DNA of 64,000 nucleotides from Odontocerum albicorne (GCA_949825065.1 OX463846.1:14011753-14075752), one strand, 5' to 3'; positions 10,138 through 21,350 are shown, counted from the first letter of the stretch. Notes: a model not told the origin generated them from the sequence alone. Program-made: numbers and translations.

Positions 10138-10375
10138 TTGAGATGGTTCGTCACGTCAAATTAAATAAAAATGTGATGCGAGTAGTTTGCAAGATATAAT
10201 AACTTTGGGAAGACCAAGGAAAACGTGACACCGGCTAATGAATAACAATTCTGAAATACTGAAAAATCTTTATAATAGGACAGTATGCATGGTGAGGTAT
10301 CTGAATGGATATAATGAAGTTAAGATGGGTTCTCTCTGCCTACTCTTATAGAAACATAGCATTATGGTGATAATG
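10138..10375 (+). mobile_element. LINE family A, 3' end fragment
   Basis: 'ttgagatggttcgtcacgtc' (LRWFxHV), 'gaagaccaaggaaaacgtg' (GRPRKT), and terminal 'ctctctgcctactcttatag' followed by 'atggtgataatgatgat'. Coding frame lost. Confidence 0.75.
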
Positions 10376-10394
10376 ATGATTAATAATTATCTAT

Positions 10395-10550
10395 ATTATT
10401 TATAGTTAAGGCATTAACATTGTGGGTGTTTAAAGACATTGTAATTTGATTTATAAAACACTATTTATTCCACTTTATGTAACGGTATAACCCTACCGGT
10501 TTCAAGGCTTTCACTTCATCATCAGGGGAGCGTAAATAAGACTTGTTTGT
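10395..10550 (-). mobile_element. Short retroelement with hammerhead-like core, copy 1
   Basis: About 150 bp alignable with 40464-40616 along most of its length, from 'tttatagttaaggcattaac' to the ribozyme core. It faces a plus-strand copy directly downstream. The relation to Penelope-like elements or retrozymes is inferred from the ribozyme, as no reverse transcriptase is present. Confidence 0.7.
10462..10538 (-). ncRNA. Hammerhead-ribozyme-like motif
   Basis: On minus: CTGATGA (10519-10525), a short stem-loop arm, then GAAA (10500-10503), a hairpin CGGTA...TACCG and GTT as cleavage triplet. An outer stem can pair TATTT and TCC upstream of the core with GGA and AAATA downstream. The homologous copy at 40.5 kb has TGTTT with AAACA instead, a compensatory change. 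Weak points: stem II is only about 4 bp with one unpaired U, and the A of 'TGAAGTG' weakens it further. Confidence 0.5.
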
Positions 10551-10735
10551 GATCTCCTGATGATGAGGTGAAAGTCTTGAAACCAGTAGGTTTATAACGT
10601 TATATAAAGCGGAACATAAAGTGATTGATAAAACCAGTAGGTTTATACCGTTACATAAAGTGGAACATAAAGTGATTGATTGATAAAAGTGGTTACATAA
10701 AGTGATTGATAAAACAAATTACAATAATTTTCTGT
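10551..10735 (+). mobile_element. Inverted, rearranged copy of the hammerhead-like element
   Basis: Carries CTGATGA (10557-10563) and GAAA (10579-10582) on plus, then three partial repeats of the downstream segment 'gtaggtttataccgttacat' / 'aaagtgattgataaaac', ending 'caaattacaataattttc'. The outer stem is not convincing here. Confidence 0.65.
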
Positions 10736-11424
10736 TTAATTTGTTGTCACTTTGTCTTTCATTCTTGAGCATCTTAACCAAAAAAAAATAGAAATTATCT
10801 ATGATGTGTTACAAATGTTTCAAAAAACTTCAATTTTATAATCAATTAACATTAATTTAAAAGCGAACATAAAAATTATCTCAGGCCTTGTTTATGAGAA
10901 ATTTAATATATTACCTTATAAAGTCTGCTGTCTCCTTTATTTGGTGATTGTTCCTAACAGTTACCGCAATTTTGTATCGGTGGATCCGCTCGTTAAATAG
11001 GCTAGGCCTGGAGGCTAATCGCTCCAGTCATGATTTGACCGTTCAGATCGAGGCAGATGATTTATAGCGGAGTGCCAAATGCACCTCATAACACGCCATA
11101 GTTCGTGAAGCCTGCACAATGTGGCAGAATGTTGCGGCGGAGTAATCGATGTGCAATCATAATGCTCGGGTTGGCGGCAGATGGGGAGTGCATTTGAAAG
11201 AAATATTGCACGCTACTCAATTATTGAAACGCGAAGTGTTGTTGTAATGTGTAGTGTTCATGAGTGATGCATTATCACAAAGACGAATGTTGCGTGTTAC
11301 ACGGTTACTAAGAATTGATAATTATATATTTATAAATCATGCCAGAATTATAAGGTTCGCTGTGTGATGGATTTATGGTACGTAAAATAAACAGCTTTAT
11401 TCGTTATTTTTATACACACTCGTA
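10736..11424. other. Spacer with GC-richer patch
   Basis: 10975-11240 is markedly less AT-rich ('gcctggaggctaatcgctcc', 'aatgttgcggcggagtaatc', 'gctcgggttggcggcagatg') without an open frame or a second copy in the window. It might be a conserved non-coding element or an unknown repeat. The remainder is AT-rich. Confidence 0.4.
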
Positions 11425-11885
11425 CATCTTATTACGCCGTGTCCTTTGTGGGGTAGGCCGATAGAACATATCTCCAAGCTTTTATCTCCAAGACCACAAC
11501 TTTCGTCTTTTCCACGTACATGCGAATCTCTCTATCGACCAATTTATAATATTCACACTTCTCAATTTACCCTTTTCTAAACTCTGCTTCCCTTTGTACA
11601 TTCATATTTAGCTTGGTTTTTATCTTCTACCTTGTAGTTCAAAGTTGTATTCTCACTTACTCGTCTTTCATTCTTTCCACATGTCCATACAATCTTAAAG
11701 CTTCTTTTTTATCTTACTTAAAACATCCATTTGTATCCACGCATGTATTTTTAACATCTTTATCCCACTTTCTTACATACATTGACATTTCCCATTTTTT
11801 ACACACTCATCTTCGCAGTCTTAATCTCACTTTTATCTTTCCTCTGCCAAGTTCAAGTTTAGCTTCCATACGTCAAGGTTGACAT
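11425..11885 (-). mobile_element. LINE family A, long 3' fragment
   Basis: Minus-strand copy running from 'ttacgccgtgtcctttgtgg' and 'ggtaggccgatagaac' (tail side) to 'ttctttccacatgtccat' (WFGHVERM region) and 'cattgacatttccc...cttcgcagtct' further upstream in coding sense. Heavily frameshifted. Confidence 0.75.
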
Positions 11886-13912
11886 AAATACACTATTATG
11901 TATTATTATTTTTTGCTGCTGTTAATGTAACGCGGTTGTTGTATAAAACATTAAGTTGTCCGTTTACCTTGTTCCCTGTCGCAATTCGTATTTTAATATT
12001 CCTTTCAATTCACCCATCACACGTTAAGAAACAGCACATATAACAGAACTCATCAACATGCTCTAGTTTTTATGAGTTAGCCAATACATCGCACACACTT
12101 TTTAACCCCACCTTTTTCAATAACCATTCATTCCTTTCGATTTTGCTTCATTTTTAAATCTTTTACTAGGTATTACCTTCATATTCTGCAAATCACATAT
12201 TATCTTTAAAAAAATGTGACGCACTGTAAAATGGAAAAACATATGGATCAAAGCGGCTTTATATTAAAATGGAACGGAGATTGTGATGAGTCCAGGAGCT
12301 TATGAAGGTCTCCACAAATGCACGTCAGTGAATAACTAATGCGTATGTCGAGTGTGTGATAAGAAGTTATTGAACATAATATTGATGTGGTTGTTGATAT
12401 TATTATGTGTTTGGAATTATGTATGCGATAGGATTTATGTATGTGTAAATACGTGACTGCAGAAAGGGAATGGTTTTGTATTTAGGAAAAACAAATGATA
12501 TTTAAAATTAGTAATTGAAAAATTAGACCCATCCTTACAGCCCTTGCTTAGTAAAGGAGTATATTTCGTATATCCACAAAATTGTGTATTTTTGCATAGT
12601 TATGAACGTGTATTATATGGTTCGCCATTCAATTCAAGCGATGTAAATTATAAACATTGTGTGACGTTTAAATTTAAAAAAAGTATTGTACTTATTGTTA
12701 ACAATTCAATGTTGTCAGTTTGTTTTTAATTTTAAGAAACATAATACTGAATGAGGAAATACAGAGATGGAAAATTCCACCAAGTCACGGCTGTTCATCT
12801 CGTTAAAATTTCATATTTTCTCATATCAATTTGAAAGGGATTTTAAAAAGTAATGTTAACGAATCACATAGCTACTTTTTCTTGGTTATCTCTCGATTCT
12901 GAGGAATGTAATCCCCGTGATTATCACTAGTTAACGACTGCTACAATACTAACTCACTTTGGCTCGATTCAAAGAGCGGCTTAAAGTTACTTCATATCTC
13001 TTCATTGATGAAATACGTTTCTTCACGAATTATATTTTCTTATTCTTTCCTGTTTTTCTTCTCCTTCATAGTCTTTGGTTTGATTTGCAAATATTTTATT
13101 TCGCTGTTTATTTTGCTAATTTGTTTTTAATGTTTTAAGTACAATATGTTAATTTTTTTAATTTCAAGATGCCGCTCCCTCCACTTTGCGTTGCACCGAT
13201 CACATCATGTACGTTATCAACTCCACTCTGCGCGAGGCTTCATATCTGCTCAGAGGAAGAAATGGTTGGCGAAAATTTGTGCAGGCTTCATCATAAAGAT
13301 CGTGAGCTTGTCATGAGAATCACGAATAAAGAGAGAGTTTTGATAAATAAACAAACAATTGACCATGGTTGGTAAAAAGCGATGTTTTGCCTTATAGAGA
13401 ACCTCCCGAAAAGAACAAATCATTGCGTTTTATATTAGACGTAATTTTCCTGTTGAACTATCAACATTTTGAACTATCAACAACGTTTAGAATTGAAAAA
13501 AACAAAGTGTATTGTTTGTCAACATCACAAAAAGATTTCTGAAACCTTGAAATGATTTCCTTTTTATAAAAGAGAAACATTTGCTTAAGAAAATTCGCAA
13601 ATTTTGATGAAACTACAGACCTACTTCATCACTGATGTGCGAGTGGCCTATCATTTGGTCAAGGATATTCCGACGTAAACTGCAGTTAAATTTCTTTGTA
13701 AATTGAAGTACTCATATTAATGATGGTTTCCTTCCACCTACGATAGATGATGGAATATAGCAGCAACTCTAACACATCTTTATATGTGGCTGTGGGATTC
13801 AAATACTGGAGCCACATTTTTTTTCTTAGATTAAGATAAACTCTAGAGCGTTCTTGACTATAAAGATAAGCTAAAGAACACTTTATTTATTTATTTTATT
13901 TATTAGATGCTA
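11886..13912. other. Unannotated AT-rich stretch
   Basis: No gene recognised over about 2 kb. 12000-12190 is pyrimidine-rich on plus and may hold an older minus-strand LINE piece. Open frames at 12544-12729 and 13169-13375 show no domain. Confidence 0.4.
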
Positions 13913-14075
13913 ACATAAGCTGTGTCCGTTTTTTTCCCAAATTCAAAATGAGCACCAAAAGTAAACCAAAATGGTTAATGTTATACGTCATTCGAAAGAA
14001 AATTTTCTGCTTTACAAGATATTGTGTTTGCTTTTACGTTACATATATTATTTTATTTGATTACAAGCCTTCAAA

Positions 14076-14345
14076 ATGGAATGCCAAGTAGACGAAAGTG
14101 AGCATTTTCGACACCTCCTTGTGTTCGCGTTTAATCGAAAGAATAAAGCTGCCAAAACTGGTCGCGATATTTGTATGGTGTATGAGGAAGATGTTATGAA
14201 TGAAAGGACAGCTCGTCGATGGTTTTTGCGTTTCAAAGACGGTAATTTCGACCGGAAAGACATGGAGCGTTCCGGACGACCAGTGGACTTCGATGAGGAC
14301 CGCTTAAACCATATTATTCATGAAGATTCATCAAGGAGCTGTCCT
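14076..14345 (+). pseudogene. mariner transposase N-terminal fragment
   Basis: DNA-binding N-terminus of a mariner transposase of the type known from SETMAR-like proteins: MECQVDESEHFRHLL at the start, then FAFNRKNKAAKTGRDIC, ERTARRWFLRFKDGNFD (second helix-turn-helix) and RSGRPVDFDEDRLNHIIHE, about 88 codons in all. After HED the frame runs into the inverted second copy, so the catalytic domain is absent. This is a different mariner lineage from the element at 8.6-9.5 kb, whose N-terminus and inverted repeats do not match. Confidence 0.9.
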
Positions 14346-14475
14346 TTTATTCACAGCATCTTCACCGTACACTTCGCAAATATCGCGAGCAGCTTTGGCA
14401 GCTTTATTCTCTCGATTGAACGCGAACAGAAGGAGGTGTCGAAAATGGTCACTTTCGTCTACTTGGCATTCCATT
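14335..14475 (-). pseudogene. Second mariner N-terminal fragment, inverted
   Basis: On minus it starts with MECQVDESDHFRHLLLFAFN and continues about 47 codons through AARDICEVYGEDAVNKRTA before a stop. Slightly diverged from the plus-strand partner, so the palindrome has been mutating since it formed. Confidence 0.85.
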
Positions 14476-14654
14476 TTGAAGGCTTGTAATCAAGTAAAAT
14501 AATATACGAGTATGTAACGTAAAAGCAAACACATTATCTTGTAGAACAAAAAGTTTTTTTTTTCGAATGACGTATAACTTTTACCATTTTGTTTTACTTT
14601 TGGTACTCATTTTTAAATTAGAAAAAAAACAGACACAACTTACGTTAACACCCA

Positions 14655-14755
14655 ATACTTAACTCTTTTATTGCAAATACAATCCGGTGGGCTTATTTCC
14701 AGGCGGTAATCTTTTCCAACCAACCAGTCAAAGGTAACTGAAGCCAGTTACATGG
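14655..14755 (-). mobile_element. SINE 3' body fragment
   Basis: 'caatccggtgggcttatttc' and 'ccaaccaaccagtcaaaggt' are the reverse complement of the SINE body. The head is missing. It lies 8 bp outside the palindromic mariner. Confidence 0.7.
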
Positions 14756-15164
14756 TCGCAAAAAACATTCAAATGACTATCCACCCCCACGAAACCCATG
14801 AACACTTACACGAGCATACGCCCACAAACTCCACAAAGACGGACAATCGCCCTTACATCCTTTTCATACAAAATGAGGTTATCATTAATCAAAGGAAAAG
14901 GAAGAGACGGGGGAGAGAAAATGAAACACGTTATATCACTGACAAGAAATTAAGAATTTTTTCAGTCGCTTTTTAAAGTATGTCATGGACGGAGCGAGTC
15001 TAACATTGGTTTGTAACTGATTCCAAAGTCTCACTGCATGGACAGTAAAGGATGACGTAAAAAAAAAAGAGCGGTGAATATCTTTATAACTATGTTAACC
15101 TTTTAAAGAAATAAGGGAGGCTAAAATACTCCAATATCGATTACAAGAACGTCACCTGGACTCT
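14756..15164. other. Spacer
   Basis: A short open frame (14752-14976) without recognisable content. Nothing else seen. Confidence 0.4.
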
Positions 15165-15285
15165 TAAATTCAGATGTAAAATAGTCTAAGAGTAAAACCA
15201 GTCCTGAAGTGAATCTGCCTGGAATCAAACGCAGAGAGTTCACTCAATTAGCGCGATGCTAACCGTTAGACCACGGTATATTTTT
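15165..15285 (-). mobile_element. tRNA-derived SINE-like head, second type
   Basis: On minus, 'tggtctaacggttagcatcg' is a good A box and 'gcgtttgattccaggcag' a good B box with normal spacing. The sequence between them does not fold as a tRNA anticodon arm and there is no matching acceptor stem, so it is a tRNA-derived repeat or pseudogene, different in sequence from the main SINE family. Confidence 0.55.
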
Positions 15286-16719
15286 AACCATAATATGATG
15301 TTAACAGTCAACATCTCCTTCAAAATACGCTGCTAACATGGACAGAATCTTCCGAGACTTCATAGAAATGATTTTCTCGTAGTTGCTTACTATGTAGGTT
15401 AGCTACCTAAGCGAGACAATAAACCAGTTGCCCATCTTGAACAATATTTATCAAGAGATTTCGATTTTTGGCATGCTCTTCAACTTTCGCTCTACAAGTA
15501 AGTATTTTGAAAAAATCACAAATTGTGGTCATTGAAAAACTTTACAAAATCCACAACTTCTTTTAGTAAAAACGTTAACTGGATATTTTACTGCCAATCA
15601 CGATATTTATAAACGTGTGCCATTCAGCTTCAAGTGATTCAGTTGTCAATCGAGAAAAAATCAGTTGCATTTTACACAACGCTGCTGCAGGTATTTCAAT
15701 AACGAGATACTCATTACTGCGATTTCCCAACCGCACACAGGGCCTTGCAATTTTATTGATATCCTCTAATTTCGAAACAGACCCATATACTTAAGGAGTT
15801 GAAAAGGCGTCGAAAAGTGGCAATCACGTCTCGTACTCTGTAATTTTGCCTAAATTATTCTCGGAAACGATTCGACTCGGCAACTGAGCGCAGTCCAGCA
15901 ATGAAATTATTATCATTAAATTTATGATGCATAACAGTTCATAATGATGCACTCAGTTCTTGGAAGTGTCAGCGTTTGCAGACTCCCCTGCATTATGTTG
16001 CAATAAATGATAAAACAATTTTTTAAGAAATATTTTATTTTACGGAGCATACACCAAAAAACAAAGTTTTTTTTAAGAATTTAAATACTATTTCCCTGCG
16101 TTCATCTCATGCACAGTAAATTTTAACAGGGTAGTGGAAATTATGTTCGTGGCGGAAAAACACATTTAGTTAAAGTATATTTAATTAAAATGCCTTTTGT
16201 GTCCGATATTTAATACTTACTTACCACGTTAAACATTTGGTTGATTCGGTTCTTACCTGTGGTCATAGCACCATCGTCACTTAGCTGCTTTGCCCTCGTG
16301 GTCTGTAGTGCGTGTAGTGACCACCCAGAAAATTGATTCACTTAGGGACTTCAGCGTAAAATGGGATATATAGTCTTGTTTTACCAGGATGGGACTTACA
16401 AAAGGAAAAAAAATATTTCCCCCCCTCATGTTTTTTGCATGAAAGCATTTTTTTTATATAAATAAAATCTTCAATGGTCACCTTTAAAAGGAATCCACAT
16501 TCTTCTTTTTAGTCAAGAAACATAAAGAAGGTTTTCATCAATAAAATCTGTTTTATCATTTCCAGTGCTGGAAATACGTCTTAATGAAAATGGGTTTGCG
16601 TTGATAATGATTACCTAAAAAGTAGTTAAAAATAGAGTAAAAGGCACTACACACTGTAGAATATATTTTCAACTATTACACCTGGGCACTGGCACCTCAA
16701 AAGACATATCTCCAAAATA
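15286..16719. other. Unannotated stretch
   Basis: No gene or repeat identified. 15640-15960 is less AT-rich than average but shows no long open frame. Confidence 0.4.
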
Positions 16720-17150
16720 ATGGTATCAAATATATTCAAAATTAGAGTGGGTCAATGCCTGATAGCTTCTTTACTTAATAAAATTCATATTAAAGATAGC
16801 GCAATGTGCATTTGTGGAGGAATTTAGGAAATCCTAGATATGTTCTTCGGATGCCCTTTACATAGTACGTTTATTTTTTATGCTGCTCTACTCGTAAATG
16901 CGTTTTTACTGTTAATATGCATCATCTTGTTTTTTTTAACGTATCATTGATTTATTAACAAATTTCAAATGTTATCGACGCAAAATCCTAAAACCTCTAA
17001 TAACTTAGCCAAAATTATTTGTACATAATGATTTAATGTTTTATTTTCCTTTCATCTCTTTTACCATCGACACAAATCATATATACGAGTATAGTTCTAT
17101 TACCTATTTTAAAGAAATATAGAGGCTATAAATGATTGGGAAGTAATTAT
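16720..17150 (+). mobile_element. LINE family D, C-terminal Cys-rich end and 3' region
   Basis: Plus frame reads KIRVGQCLIASLLNKIHI, then KDSAMCICGG and a stop, then FFGCPLH. This is the Cys-rich tail with RxGHC...CxCG...L..CP pattern found after the reverse transcriptase/RNase H of Jockey- and R1-type LINEs. Downstream 'ctaataacttagccaaaatt' to 'cacaaatcat' recurs at 56375-56480. Confidence 0.65.
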
Positions 17151-18564
17151 TTGTTATTTAACAAACTTGTCGTCGATCTTTGTCGTTGAAAAAATATCAG
17201 AACTGTTGATTTAAATACTGCTGAATTGGAAGAAATCAACTTTGCCAAGTGTCTTGTAAGACTCGTGGAAACCCCTGTAATTTGTTGATCAACATTCGAT
17301 ATACCTGCTAATGAACGACTCTTTAAGAAGCTCCACTACATTGATGCCCTTTATATGGGACGTTGTCTTGTATTTTTACTCAAACAGTCTCCAGGACGAC
17401 TATCTACACGATGGTCAACTCATTATCCCAAAAATCTTGGCGTTCTAGGTTTGAATCTATTTTTTTTCACTAGGCCAGCTTATGTCGATCGACTAATATT
17501 TTATAATATATTACAGAGTGTGAAAAATAATTAAAGAATATTGGAAACATAACAAAATGTATATTTTTCACTCACAATCCGGACCATACTCAGTTTTATC
17601 ATCATCAGGTAGTCGGATACCAAGTCTGACTTTGAGAACAAAAGTAACCAGGGTAATTGATTATTTGCGGTCGGAAGTCTGGTGTACTTACACAGGATAT
17701 GGGCATTGCTGGCTTGAAACGATTACGACCTTTGTTCTGGAAACTTATTCAATATCCTTGCTTTGTTAACAACATTTTCTTTTGTTGTTTTTTATTTCCA
17801 ATTTGTTTCCATGGTTTGATAGGGTCTGATCTCGTTTGGCTTAGGTTCCTTTAAAATAAATGATTTTTATTGTTAAGTGTTTTATATTTTTGGTATCTCT
17901 TCATCAAAACGCTTATTTCATGGTGCTTACTTCTTAGTTTTTAAAAATTCAATTGGTCTTGTGGTTAAAATATATGACCCTAACAGTTCCATTTTAGTTT
18001 CCGAATTCGTACATTTATTTCTCGTTTGAATATAAAGATAGTCTAGAAAAATATTTTTTGTGGGTTACGAAATTCTGTATTAATTTATTTTACCTATAAT
18101 AATCTTTTTAATTCTACTCATATTAAAAAATACATGCTTACAAATCTTATAAAAAAAGACTCAAATTTAAAAATATCGTTGTAGGGTAAAACTTTTTTCA
18201 CTTTGAAGTACAAAAAATACAAAATTATACATTAGGATAAAGATTATTAATTACTAATCGTAAATAATGCTAACAGGTTGCTAAAATATCACAGTTTACC
18301 TTTGTTTTTAACAAACCACGAGACTATTTATTAGCTTTAAGGCATACACTAAAAACAAATCCTCCACAAAATCACTGAAGCAACCCAGGAAGAAGGGAAG
18401 TTCGTGAGTTAGTCAAATAGGGTGAACGAATTACGCAACGAACCATAATGTACTTAGTTACCTGTGTATTTGTTCCTTATTTGGTACGGGTCGTTTTAAT
18501 AATAAATTCCAAATTAGTTATAGGTCTAGGAAATCTTTTTGAGTAATTGATTTTGAATCAAATT
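17151..18564. other. Unannotated stretch
   Basis: Open frames at 17557-17854 overlap in two frames and have no recognised domain. The rest is AT-rich. Confidence 0.4.
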
Positions 18565-18720
18565 TGAACTGAAAATGCATTTTCATTTCCTTGGTCTTTC
18601 TCTACCACGACTTTCACTCACATTTGCACTGTATATTTGTTAGTATTTCTTCACTCAATCGTTCCACGTGCCCAAACCACCTCACAGTATTCTTCTACAT
18701 ATTAACTATCATGATTTTTA
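18565..18720 (-). mobile_element. LINE family A fragment
   Basis: Minus copy: 'ccttggtctttctctaccac' (GRGRPRK region) through 'cgttccacgtgcccaaacca' (WFGHVERM region). Confidence 0.8.
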
Positions 18721-18744
18721 TTATTTTTATTTTGTTGTGAACAT

Positions 18745-18835
18745 TCTTATTACACTTATTACAATAAATAAATAAATTGTGAATGTAGAAGTCCTGCTGA
18801 CGTCAGCAGGACTTTCACATTTACAATAAAATTTA
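18745..18835. repeat. Palindrome with 26-bp perfect core
   Basis: Perfect core 18789-18814: 'aagtcctgctgac' followed at once by its reverse complement, with imperfect arms outward ('attgtgaatgta' against 'attgtaaatgtg'). The centre contains TGACGTCA, a CRE-like octamer, which may be a chance product of the palindrome. Confidence 0.85.
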
Positions 18836-18904
18836 AATATTTACACGATTAATAAAAAAAATGTTTTTTTTTCTATAGTTATGCTCCATTATCCTATGTG
18901 GCTT

Positions 18905-18990
18905 CCAATAGTCAGGCAAATACAATACCAATAGTCAGGCAAATACAATACCAATAGTCAGGCAAATACAATACCAATAGTCAGGCAAAT
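18905..18990. repeat. 23-bp minisatellite, 3.8 copies
   Basis: Unit 'ccaatagtcaggcaaatac' plus 'aata', identical in each copy. Confidence 0.95.
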
Positions 18991-19019
18991 AGCAGACATG
19001 TTTTTTATTAACGTGTTTA

Positions 19020-19290
19020 TTTTTATCAAAATTATCATATTACCTAATTTTTCCTTGATTTATTAAGGGGTGCTTTTGAATTTGCCGTTCATTAATTAAA
19101 AAAAAAAAAACATAGCGTTATTTGTCTGACATTTGTTTTTCATACATTCGTATGTTACCCTTTAATATTACGGAGTTGGTGATTTGGACACGATGAAGAA
19201 CGTGGTCGGGAGACAACATGGTCTTCAGCACAATTAATTAACCCTTCGTCGAACTTCTCAATGTGGGCAATTATAGAAGTCTCTAAATAA
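19020..19290. repeat. Dispersed repeat family E, copy 1
   Basis: Aligns with 29500-29750 through 'attcgtatgttaccctttaa' against 'attcgaatggtacccttcaa', followed by 'ttacggagtt' / 'ttcggaattt' and 'cgggagacaacatggtctt' / 'cgggagataatattgcctt'. No coding content seen. Confidence 0.6.
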
Positions 19291-19494
19291 TAAGGCAATA
19301 AATCATCGCGATATTCCTACTGAAGTTTCTTCAAGGTAGTTTTAACTATTCCGCAATACTAGAAGCACTAAGTTTATATTTTCCCGATAAACGGAAATTA
19401 GTTTCTCTTTTACATACATACCTTCAGAAAGAATATCATGACTAAATACTCAGTTACGCGTGTTAAAGAGATATTGAACTAACTTGATAATTCT

Positions 19495-19612
19495 CAGCAT
19501 CCTCGAGCAGTATGAGAAAAATTGTATTATTAGCATCCTCGAGTCAATTATGTTATTAGCATCCTAGATATATTTTTAGCATCCTCGAGCAGTATGAGAA
19601 AAATACTGGCTA
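19495..19612. repeat. Imperfect repeats of 'agcatcctcgag'
   Basis: 'agcatcctcgagcagtatga' occurs twice, with two shorter copies between them. Confidence 0.8.
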
Positions 19613-20394
19613 GTATTCTTCCTTACGAATAAACTCACTAGTGACAGACCCTTATTGTGTGACGGGAGAAATTCGTGCAAAGTGGCAAATATAAAATAAA
19701 AGATTTATTATTCCAAGTACATACAATGATTAACTTCAAATAGATTAACTTCAACTGACTTTTCATCTCTTATAGTAGCTGTTGACTACTCTTAAATATT
19801 ATGCTTATACAAAAACTGTCAATATTTTTTAAATTAAAATAAAATTTCAATAAAAAATAACAATATTTTAATTTCAACATCAACATAATAAAAAAACGAT
19901 TTAGTGGTACAAGACGTTGTAGTAATTTAACTTCTTTTACGCATCCGACAGTAATAATATCGTATCACTAATCGGGATACGATTCGATAGACCGGTAGTC
20001 CAAAGTTAGGCGTGAAATTACGATTCTAAACTGACAATGATTGTTGGATAAAGAAAAGCCGCCATTATCCAAAGTCAAAAGAGCCGCCATGACTTGACAC
20101 TTTTCTCCATTTACAAAAGCGCTACTGTCCAGATTAATCGATGAAAAAGGAAAAAAACGGCTACGTAATGGACGTAGTACATGGACTCTAAAGGCAAGCG
20201 TAATGTGTTGGACACAGAAACGTTCCCATCACATAACATATTGTATATAATTTTAAATGTCGTTTAAAACTGTTATGACTGTTAATCGAAGACGTGACGC
20301 CATGACGATACTTTACTGAAAAAGATTTAAGGAATTTGATATTTGCATAAAAGAAATAATGATCAGAAAATTTCGTATCTATGACATACATACC
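19613..20394. other. Spacer
   Basis: Contains a local duplication 'agccgcca' around 20059 and 20090. No gene recognised. Confidence 0.4.
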
Positions 20395-20705
20395 TACATA
20401 CAATCACGTCATTTCCCTGCTGGAGTAGGCAGATACTCGTAAGACTTTTTTATCTTGATACACATATTTCGCTTTTTTCACACCCATAAACCTTAGCGTA
20501 CATTTATTTCTCTTCCTACATTTCTTTCTTTCAAAATATTATTCCATTTATCATTTTCTTAGTCTTTCTGTACCTCGCTATCCCCTCACATTTGCAATCT
20601 TAATTTGTTTTATTAGTCTTTCTACTCGTACATTAATTTGTTTCACGTGCCCAAACCATCTTAGACTGATCTTTATATTAGTAACTAACTATCTTTTTGA
20701 TATAT
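20395..20705 (-). mobile_element. LINE family A, 3' fragment
   Basis: Minus copy from 'catacctacatacaatcacg' (tail) through 'ttccctgctggagtaggcag' (SAYPSG codons) to 'cacgtgcccaaaccatctta'. Carries two TACTCGTA octamers (20434 and 20623); removing 6 bp at the second restores the length of homologous copies. Confidence 0.85.
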
Positions 20706-20889
20706 ATTAATTTATTTATGTATTCAAATGACCTTTATTATACAACGCTTAATATGTAAGCAATGTCATTTAAAAAAATATTATAGAATAATACAAACTC
20801 ATCACAATGAAATACAAACCCGTGTTCTTTATTTAATTCATTATAGTAAAACCAACTTTACTTTATTCTTGCAAGTTGTCGAAGTCATA

Positions 20890-21350
20890 TGACACTCTGC
20901 ACAATGTCCATATTAATCGACTAATCTGTGTTGTCTTGTCATGCGTGATACAAATAATTGATTGTACATAATTATGTAATAAATATTTTGCTGGGTGGGC
21001 CAACAAGGAACGTGTAGTCTGACTAGCTTAGCCAGTTTCGGACTATTTAAATATGAGTTGACAATAGTTAATAGTGTTGCGAGGTCCAAAATTTTTCTTC
21101 TGTCTGACAATGTAATAAGACTCATCATATCCAACAAAAGACTATGCTCAACTCAGCTCTTGGGATTTGCAATCGATTCAACAAGGAAAAGCGGATGTGT
21201 TGCACCTTCTCGATAGACATTAATTTGCGCCTTTGCAAGAACACTCGATATAGAGGTTCCCTAAGGTGGATATAACGTGTCCACGGAGATATTATCAAAT
21301 GCGCTATGAAGTTCGTCTTGCGAATTATAAAGAATCTTGGAAAGAGAAAA
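20890..21350 (-). mobile_element. Jockey/CR1-like LINE, RT C-terminal fragment
   Basis: Minus strand gives, across frameshifts, SIEKVQHIRF, LLNRLQIPRAEL, LSDRRKILDLATLLTIVN, SYLNSPKLAKLVRLHVP and FVSRMTRQHR. This order (IExVQ, LxLPxLxxRR, DLxxLxxLVNG, SPxLLxxIxxxVP) is the usual C-terminal stretch of Jockey- and CR1-type reverse transcriptases. It is too broken for activity. Confidence 0.75.

Larger units (their letters stand above)
13913..14645. mobile_element. Palindromic mariner derivative (fold-back MITE)
   Basis: TA target duplication at 13911-13912 and 14646-14647. The ends are imperfect inverted repeats ('acataagctgtgtccgtttt' against 'acgtaagttgtgtctgtttt'), and similarity continues inward for about 300 bp per arm. 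Each arm holds the 5' UTR and the first ~45 codons of the same mariner transposase in opposite orientation around a short unique centre. It is therefore a fusion of two 5' halves, non-autonomous but possibly mobilisable. The arms differ by many substitutions and by a 6-bp insertion at 14507-14512. Confidence 0.9.

Noticed and set aside
12000..12190. Minus-strand reverse transcriptase fragment
   Set aside because: Pyrimidine-rich like the minus LINE A copies, but no RT motif could be read in any frame.
14320..14502. 60-codon plus frame at the right mariner arm
   Set aside because: It is the complement of the inverted transposase fragment.
15165..15285. Functional tRNA gene on minus
   Set aside because: A and B boxes are good, but acceptor and anticodon stems do not form; better explained as a tRNA-derived repeat.
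17557..17854. Two overlapping plus frames as coding exons
   Set aside because: No domain and no splice support; the frames overlap each other.
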